Shown: positions 1 through 8,242 of the stretch, one piece after another
How the letters are laid out: each line of letters begins with the position of its first letter
Numbering within the stretch: the first letter of the stretch is position 1
The notes under the pieces: model-generated
Databases searched by the model: none
What the model saw: only the letters and a program-made list of their open reading frames with translations
Told to the model about the DNA's origin: nothing
Origin: Pseudomonas bananamidigenes
GTDB lineage: Bacteria; Pseudomonadota; Gammaproteobacteria; Pseudomonadales; Pseudomonadaceae
Direction: 5' to 3'
Length of the DNA: 64,000 nt
Assembly (NCBI RefSeq): GCF_001679645.1
Contig: NZ_LRUN01000051.1
Coordinates: 1-64,000 of the forward strand
Program-made: the position numbers and the translations under genes

Positions 1-1572
1 GCTGATCGCCGTCAGACGCCCAGCCCGAAAGTGATAGAACCGCGCCGCATTCCCCGCCAGCGCAACGATCAGTTCCTCAGGTTCATCCCCGAGAAAGATC
101 GCCGCCCGCGACAGGCTGTTGTGAATCGCCGGGCGCTCGACACTCGGCAGCGGAAACCGCGTGCGCCGGTTTTCATGGTCGATCCAGACCACAACGTCGC
201 CCTCGACCTCCAGCCGATGGGCCAGCGAATGACTCCAGCCAAATCCCAGCCCGACATCGATTTCCGCCGCGCTGGTGCGGTACAGGCGGGTGAACTCGAA
301 CGGCAGCAGCCCGTCGAGCACGCCATCGGTCAGGGTCAGCAGCTCTTCGCCAGTGACCATCGACACCGGGCAGCCGTTGGTGCAGGTGCGGGGGACGCAA
401 TCGGCGCTGTCGCCGTTGGGGTTTTTCGCCTGATCAGGCTTGTCGTCGTGATGCTGGTCTTTTTTCAGGGAAGCGTTGCGTTTGGCATCCCAACGCAATT
501 GCATGCGGCCCTTCTTCACGCCGGCTGCGATACCTCGTGCGGCGACGGATTTGTACTGGTTCACGTAGCCGATGAAGGTGCTGACAATGCCAAACATCGC
601 CTTCACCAGACGCGAGACCGCCGACAACAGCTGAGCGCCGTGATCGACCAGGCGCAAGGTCAGATACGCAATCCCTGTCCCGGCGCCGACGAAGGTCAAT
701 ACAACGCCGATCAATACATCGATCAGCAATTGCATCACGACCATCGATACCGCTTCGGCGGTTTTCCCTGCGACCTCGCCGGGTGGCAACATTTCGAGCC
801 AAAGGCTGGCCGTGCGCAGCAACAGACAGAGCACTGCCTCGTCACTGACGAGCAGTTGGAGCTGCTCCATTTTCTCCGGCATAGAGGCCGCGAACTCGGC
901 CAACGCCGTCGCGCTTTCGCCCAGCCGATCGGCAAACGCGGGAGGATCCTTGAGAATCTCCGACAGCAACCCGATGCTGTCCCATACGCCCTCGATCGCC
1001 GCCCAGCTCCCGGCCAGCAGGCCATTACCCGCCGCCGTCGCCACCGACTGCGACCACTGTGGCCTGAAGCCCTGCCACTCGCTGCGCAACCAGCCATCCA
1101 GCTGTCGGGTCAGGCCATCGTAGGACTCGAAAAGTGCATCGATCTGCTTCTCGCTGGCCACGCCGTGCACCACCACCCGATAGAACTTGCCCGCCTCGCC
1201 GGTGAACAGCCCCTTGCCCCGAGCATCGAGCGTGACGGACTTCACCTCGCCACCATCCACCGCCATCACATCGACAACGATGTCGCCCAAGGGAATGTCA
1301 TACACCGACTCGAACTTGCTCTCGATTTCCATCGGCCCGTTTTTCGGGCATTGCACGACAGCCGAAGAGAAACGTTTGTCGTCCAGGGCGACCACCGTGG
1401 TGTGTTCGCCGAAGCGTATGATCCGCTCCATTCCCATCAACGACGGCAGATCCGCCCCATGGCTGATGCTGTCGGTCGAGCGGCTGAACCAGTGCCTGAG
1501 CTGTTCGCGATAGAGATCAAGGGTGCGGGGAAAGCTGTCGAGTGCTTGCTCGATGCGAGTGGTGGCTTCCAT
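1..1572 (-). CDS. Rhs-family polymorphic toxin, N-terminal part (runs off window)
   Basis: The reading frame is open from an ATG at 1572 to the window edge, giving 524 residues without a stop; the C-terminal toxin lies outside. Residues 1-270 are of unknown fold. A hydrophobic stretch at about 275-310 could be membrane-inserting. From about residue 392 come DCVPRTCTNGCP and the LPFEFTRLYRTS segment typical of the DUF6531 domain that opens Rhs cages. Family knowledge: Rhs proteins encapsulate a C-terminal toxin, often delivered by type VI secretion. No PAAR motif is visible in the N-terminus, and no VgrG or EagR/DUF1795 chaperone gene lies upstream within the window. The start overlaps a TGA, with GGGA about ten bases before it. 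Confident as Rhs; the toxin activity is unknown. Confidence 0.88.
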   Translation of the reverse strand, partial: MEATTRIEQALDSFPRTLDLYREQLRHWFSRSTDSISHGADLPSLMGMERIIRFGEHTTVVALDDKRFSSAVVQCPKNGPMEIESKFESVYDIPLGDIVVDVMAVDGGEVKSVTLDARGKGLFTGEAGKFYRVVVHGVASEKQIDALFESYDGLTRQLDGWLRSEWQGFRPQWSQSVATAAGNGLLAGSWAAIEGVWDSIGLLSEILKDPPAFADRLGESATALAEFAASMPEKMEQLQLLVSDEAVLCLLLRTASLWLEMLPPGEVAGKTAEAVSMVVMQLLIDVLIGVVLTFVGAGTGIAYLTLRLVDHGAQLLSAVSRLVKAMFGIVSTFIGYVNQYKSVAARGIAAGVKKGRMQLRWDAKRNASLKKDQHHDDKPDQAKNPNGDSADCVPRTCTNGCPVSMVTGEELLTLTDGVLDGLLPFEFTRLYRTSAAEIDVGLGFGWSHSLAHRLEVEGDVVVWIDHENRRTRFPLPSVERPAIHNSLSRAAIFLGDEPEELIVALAGNAARFYHFRAGRLTAIS

Positions 1573-1742
1573 CAGCGTATTCCCATGCGCAAAAAGAAAT
1601 GAAAAACCGGGTCGAACATGGGCGTTCCCTCGCGCAGAAATCAGGCGAAGGACTTTGCGGGGGATCAATCAGAAAAGAAGTCAGGCGAGTAGGCGACGAC
1701 TGTAGGAGAAGTCTGTAATTGATTTTTTCGAAGGACAGACGC

Positions 1743-1775
1743 AAAAACGGGGCGGGAGGTCTCCCTCACGCCCCG
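1743..1775 (-). terminator. Rho-independent terminator after the Sel1 gene
   Basis: On the minus strand a GGGGCG/CGCCCC stem extended by GAGG/CCTC is followed by five T. It ends the XRE-unknown-Sel1 operon and separates it from the Rhs gene, so rhs is probably transcribed from its own promoter. Confidence 0.85.
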
Positions 1776-1792
1776 CTCACGGAACACATGGC

Positions 1793-2200
1793 TTACCGAG
1801 AAGAGACCCCGGCGGCCAGCTCTTTCAACTTCAACTCGGCCAATGGATGCCCGGCCTTGGCGGCCATGGTCCACCAGCGAGCTGCTTCCAGGGGATCAGG
1901 CGCTTTACCCGGTGTGCCCGCCAGACTGATGGCGCCGACCTGATACGCCGCTTTGCCATCCCCGGCCAGCGCTGCCAGTCGCAGCAGCCGGACGCCTTCC
2001 TCACGCGCTCCCAGCCCGACTCCACGAAATGTCAGGATGTGCCCGTAAAAGCTTTGCGCGCCGACATCGCCCAGGTTGGCCATACGCGCAAACTGTCCTT
2101 CGAGCCAGCGCCAGCCTCGGGGCTGACGGACAAACCACGACCAGTGAAACAGCCTGCGGGCGAGCCAGTAAGCTGCCCGCGCCTTGAGTCGTAAAAACAC
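1793..2200 (-). CDS. Sel1-repeat protein
   Basis: The product has 135 residues. An Arg/Trp-rich N-terminus (about 1-40) precedes two to three degenerate Sel1-like repeats: LGDVGAQSFYGHIL, AREEGVRLLRLAALAGDGKAA and DPLEAARWWTMAAKAGHPLA. Sel1 repeats are alpha-solenoid protein-interaction modules, so a scaffolding or adaptor role is possible but no partner is evident. The start is GTG, directly abutting the TGA of the upstream gene (TGAGTG), with GGAGG five bases before it, so it is probably translated by coupling. It is the last gene of a three-gene operon and is followed by a strong terminator. Confidence 0.75.
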   Translation of the reverse strand: MFLRLKARAAYWLARRLFHWSWFVRQPRGWRWLEGQFARMANLGDVGAQSFYGHILTFRGVGLGAREEGVRLLRLAALAGDGKAAYQVGAISLAGTPGKAPDPLEAARWWTMAAKAGHPLAELKLKELAAGVSSR

Positions 2201-2572
2201 TCAGGCCTCCGCCGATTCCGGGTACTCGTACTCAAAAACCCGCACCACTTCCGAGGCATGCCAGGAAGCGGCGGCAACACCATCGGACGGCCCGGAAAAA
2301 CGCCCCAGGCGCTCGACACATTCAAAGAAACCGGTGCGTGGCAGGCGACTGGCGCCCTGGCTGATCACCAGGGAACTGCGCAATGGCTGCTCGGCTTTCG
2401 CATCCAGCGCGGCGAGATGCTCCAGTGCAGCGGTCAGGGTCTGCATCGCCGGCGTGGGCAATTGCAGACGCTCGAGCAAGGCTCGATAAGTCAGAAGATG
2501 GCGCTGCCTGCGCGCCTGGTCCAGCTCCCCCAGCAATCCGTCCCAATGTTGACGACTGATGCGTACGCTCAC
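2201..2572 (-). CDS. Conserved protein of unknown function, second gene of XRE operon
   Basis: I do not recognise this 123-residue protein. It is soluble, probably largely helical (SVRISRQHWDGLLGELDQAR at the start), acidic at the C-terminus, and lacks a signal peptide or membrane segment. A much longer open frame extends upstream, but the XRE gene occupies that DNA. The GTG at 2572 lies in a GTGA overlap with the XRE stop and has GGAGGG seven bases upstream, so it is the preferred start. Its position directly after a small DNA-binding protein would suit a partner of that regulator, including a toxin-antitoxin arrangement, but nothing in the sequence proves this. Confidence 0.65.
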   Translation of the reverse strand: MSVRISRQHWDGLLGELDQARRQRHLLTYRALLERLQLPTPAMQTLTAALEHLAALDAKAEQPLRSSLVISQGASRLPRTGFFECVERLGRFSGPSDGVAAASWHASEVVRVFEYEYPESAEA

Positions 2573-2910
2573 GATTGTTCCCTCCACCCTGGCACCGTCA
2601 ATTCCCAGGCCAGACTGCGGCGAATCGCAGCGTCGGGCAGACGCTCTCCGCTTTCGATCATGGCCAGATAAGACGGGCTGATGCCTACCGTGCGGGCCAG
2701 CGCCTCGATGGCGATGCCCTTCCCTTCGCGCAAACTGCGTAACTGATCCAGACCAGGAAGAATCTGGTCCGGTGTGGCCGCGAGCGGCGCTGGAGCCGTT
2801 TGCGACGGTGCTTCGTTGATGCCTGCCGCTTTCAGTAGAGCCTGATACTGAGCCCATGGCAGAACCGCATACTCGGGCTCGCCATCGCGTGCAATGATCT
2901 GAATATCCAT
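2569..2910 (-). CDS. XRE-family helix-turn-helix regulator
   Basis: The product has 113 residues. The N-terminal segment MDIQIIARDGEPEYAVLPW resembles the short strand-rich region found at the start of many antitoxin-type XRE proteins. A variable linker follows, then a C-terminal helix-turn-helix at about residues 65-100 (ALARTVGISPSYLAMIESGE). It is probably a dimeric repressor of its own operon. The ATG at 2910 is chosen because GGGG lies six bases upstream; a GTG 24 bases earlier lacks such a site. It heads the operon with the unknown 123-aa gene and the Sel1 gene. The DNA target is not identified. Confidence 0.82.
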   Translation of the reverse strand: MDIQIIARDGEPEYAVLPWAQYQALLKAAGINEAPSQTAPAPLAATPDQILPGLDQLRSLREGKGIAIEALARTVGISPSYLAMIESGERLPDAAIRRSLAWELTVPGWREQS

Positions 2911-3024
2911 GACTACCCCGTGGGACAACAACACTTAGCGAGTCGGCACTTTTCCCTAGAAGTGTAATCCTAACAGCGGCCAAGGTCGCGGGGGGTATCT
3001 ATCTGTACAAGAGGCTGTCGCGAT

Positions 3025-3480
3025 TCAGGACTTTTTCGGGCCCTGAAGCTGAAGTTGCTCGGGTGTGTCGGGCAGACGCTCGACAACCCTGAGCTTTTCC
3101 GGTGCCTGACGCTGACGCCACAAACGGAAAGCACTGAGCTCGTCGTCGAGGGTTTTCATCAGCCAGGCGAGGACGGCAATGTCATCGAGCATGCCGAAAA
3201 CAGGAATGAAATCCGGAATCGCATCCACCGGGCTGAGGAAATACATCAACCCCGCCACCACCGAAACAATGGCTTTGGGACTGATCGCACGATACTCACC
3301 ACGCCAGTACGCCAGACATAACGCCTGGAGCAGACGCAGGTCATCTTTCAATTTTCCAAGCCGATTGCCTTGTGCAGCGCCTTTGCTGGCCACGGCGAAC
3401 AACAGGGTCGGCAAACGGCCTCGTGCCAGGAGTCGTCCGGCCAGCGGCAGGAACCGGGCGAAATTCCATGGAGCTTTCAT
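3025..3480 (-). CDS. YkvA/DUF1232 family membrane protein
   Basis: The product has 151 residues. The DUF1232 core is at about residues 60-110, with YRAISPKAIVSVVAGLMYFL followed by the signature SPVDAIPDFIPVFGMLDD. One or two hydrophobic segments suggest an inner-membrane protein. The C-terminal tail is polar and ends in lysines. The ATG follows GGGAGAAATAG, a good ribosome site. The biochemical role of this family is not known. The gene is monocistronic, with a pair of inverted DnaA boxes just upstream. Confidence 0.82.
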   Translation of the reverse strand: MKAPWNFARFLPLAGRLLARGRLPTLLFAVASKGAAQGNRLGKLKDDLRLLQALCLAYWRGEYRAISPKAIVSVVAGLMYFLSPVDAIPDFIPVFGMLDDIAVLAWLMKTLDDELSAFRLWRQRQAPEKLRVVERLPDTPEQLQLQGPKKS

Positions 3481-3500
3481 CTATTTCTCCCGTTGAAATG

Positions 3501-3523
3501 TTATCCACACAAATTGTGGATAA
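3501..3523. promoter_or_regulatory. Inverted pair of consensus DnaA boxes
   Basis: TTATCCACA and its exact reverse complement TGTGGATAA face each other with five bases between them, 21 bp upstream of the DUF1232 start. TTATCCACA is the consensus DnaA box. Replication genes and further boxes are absent, so this is not an origin; it may be a DnaA-responsive control site or a chance palindrome. Confidence 0.5.
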
Positions 3524-3774
3524 CCTTGTGAACAGAGCTGCATTTAAACGCTGAGAGCCCCGCTCCATAAGGGCTGCGCTCAGATCGGGCGTTTTTTACT
3601 CACATAAAAAAGCCCAATATTTCATTGACTTGGCAGCTCAGGGCGTCTAGCGCGGGTAGCTACACAGTCTAGGACTGTCATGGTGCCTGTCGGTTCGCTC
3701 TGTTTACGCCGGGCGTCGACCAGATGCAACAACGCCCCGCATTAGCGAGGCGTTGTCGTCGAAACCGGGGCCAA

Positions 3775-4491
3775 TTACTTGGCAGCGGCGTCTTCTTTGG
3801 CTGGGTCCTTGATGGCCAGCAGTTCCAGGTCGAAAACCAGAACCGAGTTGGCCGGGATGGCCGGGCTTGGCGATTGAGCGCCGTAAGCCAGATCGCTAGG
3901 GATGTACAGCTTGTACTTCTCGCCAACGTGCATCAATTGCAAACCTTCGACCCAACCCGGAATCACACCGCTGACCGGCAGATCGATCGGGCTGCCGCGC
4001 TCGACGGAGCTGTCGAATACGGTGCCGTTGGTCAGCTTTCCGGTGTAGTGAACGGTCACTACGTCGGTAGGCTTGGGCTGCGGACCGTCGGCTTTCTTGA
4101 CCACTTCGTACTGCAGACCGGAAGCGGTGGTGATCACGCCGGCTTTCTTGCCGTTTTCTTCGAGGAATTTCTTGCCGGCGGCTGCCGACTCTTCGCTCAT
4201 CTTGGCCATACGCTCTTCGGCACGCTTTTGCAGTGCGGCGAAGGCTTCGACCAGTTCTTCATCTTTCAGCTTCTGTTCTTTCTTGCCGACGGCATCTTCG
4301 ATGCCCTGGGCTACCGCTTTGGAGTCCAGATCATCCATGCCTTCCTGAGCAAGGCTCTTGCCCATGTTCAGGCCGATACCGTAGGAAGCTTTTTGCGCCG
4401 GGGTTTTCAGCTCCACGCTGGTCTGCGAGTCACAACCCGCGAGTACCAGGCTAACCAGGGCAACCGCCGCCGCCAACCGATGCTGTTTCAT
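3775..4491 (-). CDS. FKBP-type peptidyl-prolyl isomerase lipoprotein (FkpA-like)
   Basis: The product has 238 residues. A lipoprotein signal ends in LAGC (Cys20), so the mature protein is membrane-anchored in the periplasm. An N-terminal FKBP dimerisation domain covers about 30-125 (QKASYGIGLNMGKSLAQEG), with a charged helix rich in Lys/Glu. The C-terminal FKBP domain at about 135-230 has VTVHYTGKLTNGTVFDSS, IPGWVEGLQLM and YIPSDLAYG. It catalyses cis-trans proline isomerisation and acts as an envelope chaperone. The ATG at 4491 follows GGAAATAG; an in-frame extension upstream would bury the signal peptide. A GC hairpin lies just after the stop. Confidence 0.9.
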   Translation of the reverse strand: MKQHRLAAAVALVSLVLAGCDSQTSVELKTPAQKASYGIGLNMGKSLAQEGMDDLDSKAVAQGIEDAVGKKEQKLKDEELVEAFAALQKRAEERMAKMSEESAAAGKKFLEENGKKAGVITTASGLQYEVVKKADGPQPKPTDVVTVHYTGKLTNGTVFDSSVERGSPIDLPVSGVIPGWVEGLQLMHVGEKYKLYIPSDLAYGAQSPSPAIPANSVLVFDLELLAIKDPAKEDAAAK

Positions 4492-4753
4492 GCTATTTCC
4501 TTGTTCATGCGCCGAAAGGGCAATCGAGTAAAGCCGCGAGCTTATCAGGCCGCCACGACCAATGGCTACCGGCATGAGAGCAGGAATCTTCCGATAAGTT
4601 CAGGGATTAAAAAGCATTTTGGCAAAGGCAGGATGAAGCTTCTGTCATCTTGGGCCGACAGTAACCGATGACGCTTCCCACGCCCCCCCACAGTAATGGC
4701 CACTTGCCCCACATGGCCGGCTCAGGCATAACAGCGCAAAAAACTCGACAAGG

Positions 4754-6571
4754 ATGTTCATCTTGCGCTTCTTATTCCGTGTGCTGACGCTGATTGCGAT
4801 ACTGCTGGGACTGCTCCTGGCGGTGGTTCTCTACTATGTCGCCAATCCGAAATTGCCTTTCCCCACGCCTGTAAAACAGGTGCACTACCTCCAGCAATGG
4901 AGTGACGAACAGCGTCAGACCTATTACTTCACGCCGCAAGGCACCCAGGTCAAAGGCCTGCGTTATGAGTGGTTTCAGGCCCTGGAACTACCGTTCTCGC
5001 AGCAACGTTTCGCGTCCCCCGACTATCTCGCGCGCTTCGGCTTTCTGATCGACCCGCAGCAGAAAGCGACATCGGACAACCCCGGGAATCTGCCGGTGGG
5101 CTTTACCCGACATCAGAACCCGGGCAGCACCGAGCACTATCTGGACATCACTTGCGCGGCCTGTCACACCGGCGAATTGCACTTGAAGGGTCAGGCCGTG
5201 CGCATTGATGGGGGCTCGGCTCAACATGTGCTGCCTTCCAGCGTTCCTACATTGCGTGGAGGCAGTTTCGGACAGGCGTTGGTCGCCAGTCTGGCTTCCA
5301 CTTACTACAACCCCTGGAAATTCGAACGTTTCGCCCGAAACGTATTGGGCAACGACTATGATGCGCGCCACGAACAACTGCGCAAAGACTTCAAAAGCTC
5401 GCTGAACACCTTCCTGAAGGTGGCATGGAACGACACTCATCGCGGACTCTACCCCACCGAGGAAGGCCCTGGCCGCACCGATGCCTTCGGACGAATCGCC
5501 AATGCCACCTTCGGTGACGCGATTTCCCCAAGCAATTACCGCGTAGCCAACGCCCCGGTGGATTACCCGCAACTATGGGACATGTGGACGTTCGACTGGG
5601 TGCAGTGGAACGGTTCGGCGCAGCAACCGATGGCCCGCAATATCGGCGAGGCGCTGGGGGTTGGCGCCACCCTGAATTTCTTCGATGCCAACGGCCAGCC
5701 GCTGCAGGGTGATGAACGTTATGCGTCGAGCGTACGCGTGCGCGATCTGCACAAGATCGAAGAAACCCTGCAAACACTTCAGCCGCCCGCCTGGCCGGAA
5801 GATGTGCTGGGTGCAGTCGACAAACCACTGGCCGCCAAAGGGCGCGCACTGTTTACCGAGAACTGCGCCGGTTGCCATGTTCCGCGAGTCACGCAAGAAG
5901 GCGAACGCTGGGTCAAGCATCTGACCATGCTACCCGTCGATGTGATCGGCACCGATCCGAACGCAGCCAACAACATCGCCAATCACCGATTCGATCTGAC
6001 GGCGCTGCAATGGAGTCCGGCGGAGCTGGAGCAAATGGACGTGAAACTGCATCCCACGCCCAAAGAACCGTTGAATCTGAGCCAGTTGTCCGTGGCCAAG
6101 GGCCTGGCTTATGTCACGGCATTCGTGGAAAACCGTGCCTACCGTGAAGCGGGCGTGACACCGGCAGAAAAACCGCAGCTCGACGGGTTCGGCCTGCCAA
6201 TCGGCGTCCGCGAGAAAGTCGCCTACAAGGCTCGTCCGCTCGCCGGTGTGTGGGCCACCCCGCCCTTCCTGCACAACGGCTCGGTGCCAAGCCTGTACCA
6301 ACTGCTGTCGCCGCAGGATGAACGCTCCACCACTTTTTATAAAGGTACTCTGGAATACGACCCGCGGCATCTGGGTTATCGCACCGAAGCCTTTACCAAC
6401 GCTTTCCTGTTCGACACGCGCATCACCGGTAACCACAACAGTGGCCATGAGTTCCGCGCCGGTGAACGCGGCAACGGAGTCATCGGGCGATTGTTGCAGC
6501 CTGAGGAGCGCTGGGCGCTGCTGGAATATCTGAAAGTGCTGGGCGGCCCGCTGGAGGCGCAACTGCCATGA
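4754..6571 (+). CDS. Membrane-anchored di-heme cytochrome c peroxidase-like protein
   Basis: The product has 605 residues. An uncleaved N-terminal transmembrane helix (about 5-28) anchors a periplasmic domain with two c-type heme sites: CAACH at 134-138 and CAGCH at 371-375. Both belong to the bacterial cytochrome c peroxidase/MauG-type fold, which reduces H2O2 with electrons from small cytochromes. The gene overlaps the following catalase-family gene by four bases (ATGA), so the two peroxide-handling enzymes are made together. The ATG at 4754 has AAGG touching it. A TTG three codons later sits at proper distance from the same AAGGA and could be the real start. The natural substrate is not shown by sequence. 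Confidence 0.88.
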   Translation: MFILRFLFRVLTLIAILLGLLLAVVLYYVANPKLPFPTPVKQVHYLQQWSDEQRQTYYFTPQGTQVKGLRYEWFQALELPFSQQRFASPDYLARFGFLIDPQQKATSDNPGNLPVGFTRHQNPGSTEHYLDITCAACHTGELHLKGQAVRIDGGSAQHVLPSSVPTLRGGSFGQALVASLASTYYNPWKFERFARNVLGNDYDARHEQLRKDFKSSLNTFLKVAWNDTHRGLYPTEEGPGRTDAFGRIANATFGDAISPSNYRVANAPVDYPQLWDMWTFDWVQWNGSAQQPMARNIGEALGVGATLNFFDANGQPLQGDERYASSVRVRDLHKIEETLQTLQPPAWPEDVLGAVDKPLAAKGRALFTENCAGCHVPRVTQEGERWVKHLTMLPVDVIGTDPNAANNIANHRFDLTALQWSPAELEQMDVKLHPTPKEPLNLSQLSVAKGLAYVTAFVENRAYREAGVTPAEKPQLDGFGLPIGVREKVAYKARPLAGVWATPPFLHNGSVPSLYQLLSPQDERSTTFYKGTLEYDPRHLGYRTEAFTNAFLFDTRITGNHNSGHEFRAGERGNGVIGRLLQPEERWALLEYLKVLGGPLEAQLP

Positions 6572-7734
6572 TCTTCAATTCGTTCAAGAAGCCATCGTTG
6601 CTGGCTCGGTTCTGGTTGTGGCTGGGTCGGTTGCTGGGTAAAACCCTGCTGTTTTTGTTGGTGGCCGGCCTGATTGGCTGGGCTTTGGCGGCTGCCTGGT
6701 TTGCCTGGCAGCACCGGGGACCGGTATCGGCACTGGAGCAGATTCCGGAAGGCGAAGCGGCCATGACGCAGGACGTGATCCAGACCGCTGTGCGAATTGT
6801 CGATCAGCACCGGGAAAGTACGCGCTACCTGCGTGACGCCCATGCCAAGGCTCACGGTTGTGTGAAGGCAGAGGTGCAGGTGCTGCCGGATCTGGCCCAG
6901 GATCTGCGACGTGGCGTTTTCAGCGAACCCGGCAAGTTCTGGCAGGCGACGATGCGCCTGTCCAACGGCAACGCCTACCCGCAGTTCGACAGCATCCGCG
7001 ATGCCCGGGGCATGGCGATCAAATTGCTCGATGTGCCGGGCAAACAGTTGCTGGGTGACCGTCAGGACCTGCACGAGCAGGATTTCGTGATGTTCAGCCA
7101 TCCGAATTTCTTCGTCAGCGATGTCGCTGAATATCGTCAGAATGTGGCGGCGCAGGCTGAAGGCAAGAAGGTCATGGCGTTCTTTCCGGGCTGGGACCCG
7201 CGAACCTGGCAGATCAGACATTTATTCATTGCGCTGGCAACGCTTTCCCCGCCGCCAGAGAGTCCGACGCGTACAACCTACTTTTCGGTATCGCCCTACA
7301 AGTTCGGAGAGGCCAATGCCAAGTATCGGGTCATGCCGGATCCGGACAACTGCCCGGCCTACACGCTGCCGAAACAAAACCGGGATCTGCCGAATTTCCT
7401 GCGCAGCGCACTGAATCAGCAACTGTCCACGGATCGGGTGCCCGCGTGTTTCGTGCTGCAGATCCAGCGCCAGGACGCGAACAAGTACATGCCGATCGAA
7501 GACACCAGCATCGAGTGGCGCGAACAGGACAGTCCGTTCCGGACAGTGGCCAGAATCACCCTGCCGCCACAGGACTTCGATACCCCGGCGCTGAACCTGC
7601 AATGCGACAACCTGTCGTTCAATCCCTGGTTCGGTATCGAGGCCCATCGCCCGATTGGCGGGATCAATCGCCTGCGTAAAGCGGTATACGAAGCGGTCAG
7701 CGATTACCGACACAGCCGCAACGCAGGGCAATAG
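6568..7734 (+). CDS. Membrane-anchored SrpA-like catalase-family protein
   Basis: The product has 388 residues. An N-terminal membrane helix at about 22-46 is followed by a catalase-like heme domain with AHAKAHGCVKAEVQV holding the likely distal His, and with ATMRLSNGNAYPQFDSIRDARGMAIKLLDVPG and DFVMFSHPNFFV. It is shorter than classical catalases (about 480 aa) and matches the minimal SrpA-type peroxidases. The start overlaps the stop of the di-heme peroxidase gene (ATGA), so translation is coupled. It probably removes peroxide or organic peroxide at the periplasmic face. Whether it has true catalase or only peroxidase activity is not decided by sequence. Confidence 0.85.
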   Translation: MIFNSFKKPSLLARFWLWLGRLLGKTLLFLLVAGLIGWALAAAWFAWQHRGPVSALEQIPEGEAAMTQDVIQTAVRIVDQHRESTRYLRDAHAKAHGCVKAEVQVLPDLAQDLRRGVFSEPGKFWQATMRLSNGNAYPQFDSIRDARGMAIKLLDVPGKQLLGDRQDLHEQDFVMFSHPNFFVSDVAEYRQNVAAQAEGKKVMAFFPGWDPRTWQIRHLFIALATLSPPPESPTRTTYFSVSPYKFGEANAKYRVMPDPDNCPAYTLPKQNRDLPNFLRSALNQQLSTDRVPACFVLQIQRQDANKYMPIEDTSIEWREQDSPFRTVARITLPPQDFDTPALNLQCDNLSFNPWFGIEAHRPIGGINRLRKAVYEAVSDYRHSRNAGQ

Positions 7735-7748
7735 CAGCGCCGGAAACG

Positions 7749-7776
7749 AAAAAAGCGACCGTCAAAGGTCGCTTTC
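7749..7776. terminator. Terminator between catalase gene and tRNA cluster
   Basis: A GCGACC/GGTCGC stem with a six-base loop is flanked by six A on the left and TTT on the right. It can end the peroxidase-catalase transcript on the plus strand and back up termination of the tRNA transcript on the minus strand. Confidence 0.75.
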
Positions 7777-7814
7777 CAATGTTCATGGCTGGCAAAAGCC
7801 AAATCCCGGACAGC

Positions 7815-7837
7815 AAAAAGCCCGCACTGGGCGGGCT
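7815..7837 (-). terminator. Terminator of first tRNA-Val/Asp cassette
   Basis: On the minus strand AGCCCGC/GCGGGCT with a five-base loop is followed by five T. It lies about 40 bases beyond the 3' end of the tRNA-Asp. Confidence 0.85.
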
Positions 7838-7879
7838 TTCCGTGGTGACCTGGCGTTCAGTGTTCCAGATTACCGAATA

Positions 7880-7956
7880 TGGCGCAGCGGACGGGACTCG
7901 AACCCGCGACCCCCGGCGTGACAGGCCGGTATTCTAACCGACTGAACTACCGCTGC
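7880..7956 (-). tRNA. tRNA-Asp (GTC), copy 1
   Basis: The 77-base cloverleaf has acceptor GCAGCGG/CCGCTGC, anticodon loop CTGTCAC (anticodon GTC), T arm GGTTCGAGTCC and an encoded CCA end. It follows tRNA-Val on the same transcript and is identical in the tRNA body to the second copy at 8243. Confidence 0.97.
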
Positions 7957-7975
7957 GCGAAACGCTTGAAACGAA

Positions 7976-8051
7976 TGGTGGGTGATGACGGGATCGAACC
8001 GCCGACATTCTGCTTGTAAGGCAGACGCTCTCCCAGCTGAGCTAATCACCC
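7976..8051 (-). tRNA. tRNA-Val (TAC), copy 1
   Basis: The 76-base cloverleaf has acceptor GGGTGAT/ATCACCC, anticodon loop CTTACAA (anticodon TAC), T arm GGTTCGATCCC and an encoded CCA. It is the first gene of the cassette. A -10-like CATAAT lies about 20 bases upstream on the minus strand. Confidence 0.97.
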
Positions 8052-8174
8052 TTCGCTTCGTTGCGGGATGCATTATGCCACAAGTTTTCGTAACGTGTTG
8101 ATTTAATTGAAGTTTTTTTCAAAAAAATCCGAAAACCGGTGAAGCCACACATTCCGCCTGTACAACTCGAGGCA

Positions 8175-8199
8175 GAAAAAAACCCGCCTTGGCGGGTTT
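8175..8199 (-). terminator. Terminator of second tRNA-Val/Asp cassette
   Basis: On the minus strand a CCCGCC/GGCGGG-type stem is followed by a run of at least six T. It lies downstream of tRNA-Asp copy 2 and upstream of the copy 1 cassette, so the two cassettes are separate transcription units. Confidence 0.85.
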
Positions 8200-8242
8200 C
8201 TTCCGTGGTGACCTGGCGTTCAGTGTTCCAGGTTACCGAATA

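Noticed and set aside
31..1602. 523-residue plus-strand open frame at the left edge
   Set aside because: It is Arg/Gln/His-rich with no family sense, and is antisense to the Rhs gene, whose minus-strand frame shows clear DUF6531 motifs.
3501..3523. Replication origin
   Set aside because: Only two DnaA boxes, no AT-rich unwinding region, no dnaA/dnaN/gyrB; likewise the single box near 22092.
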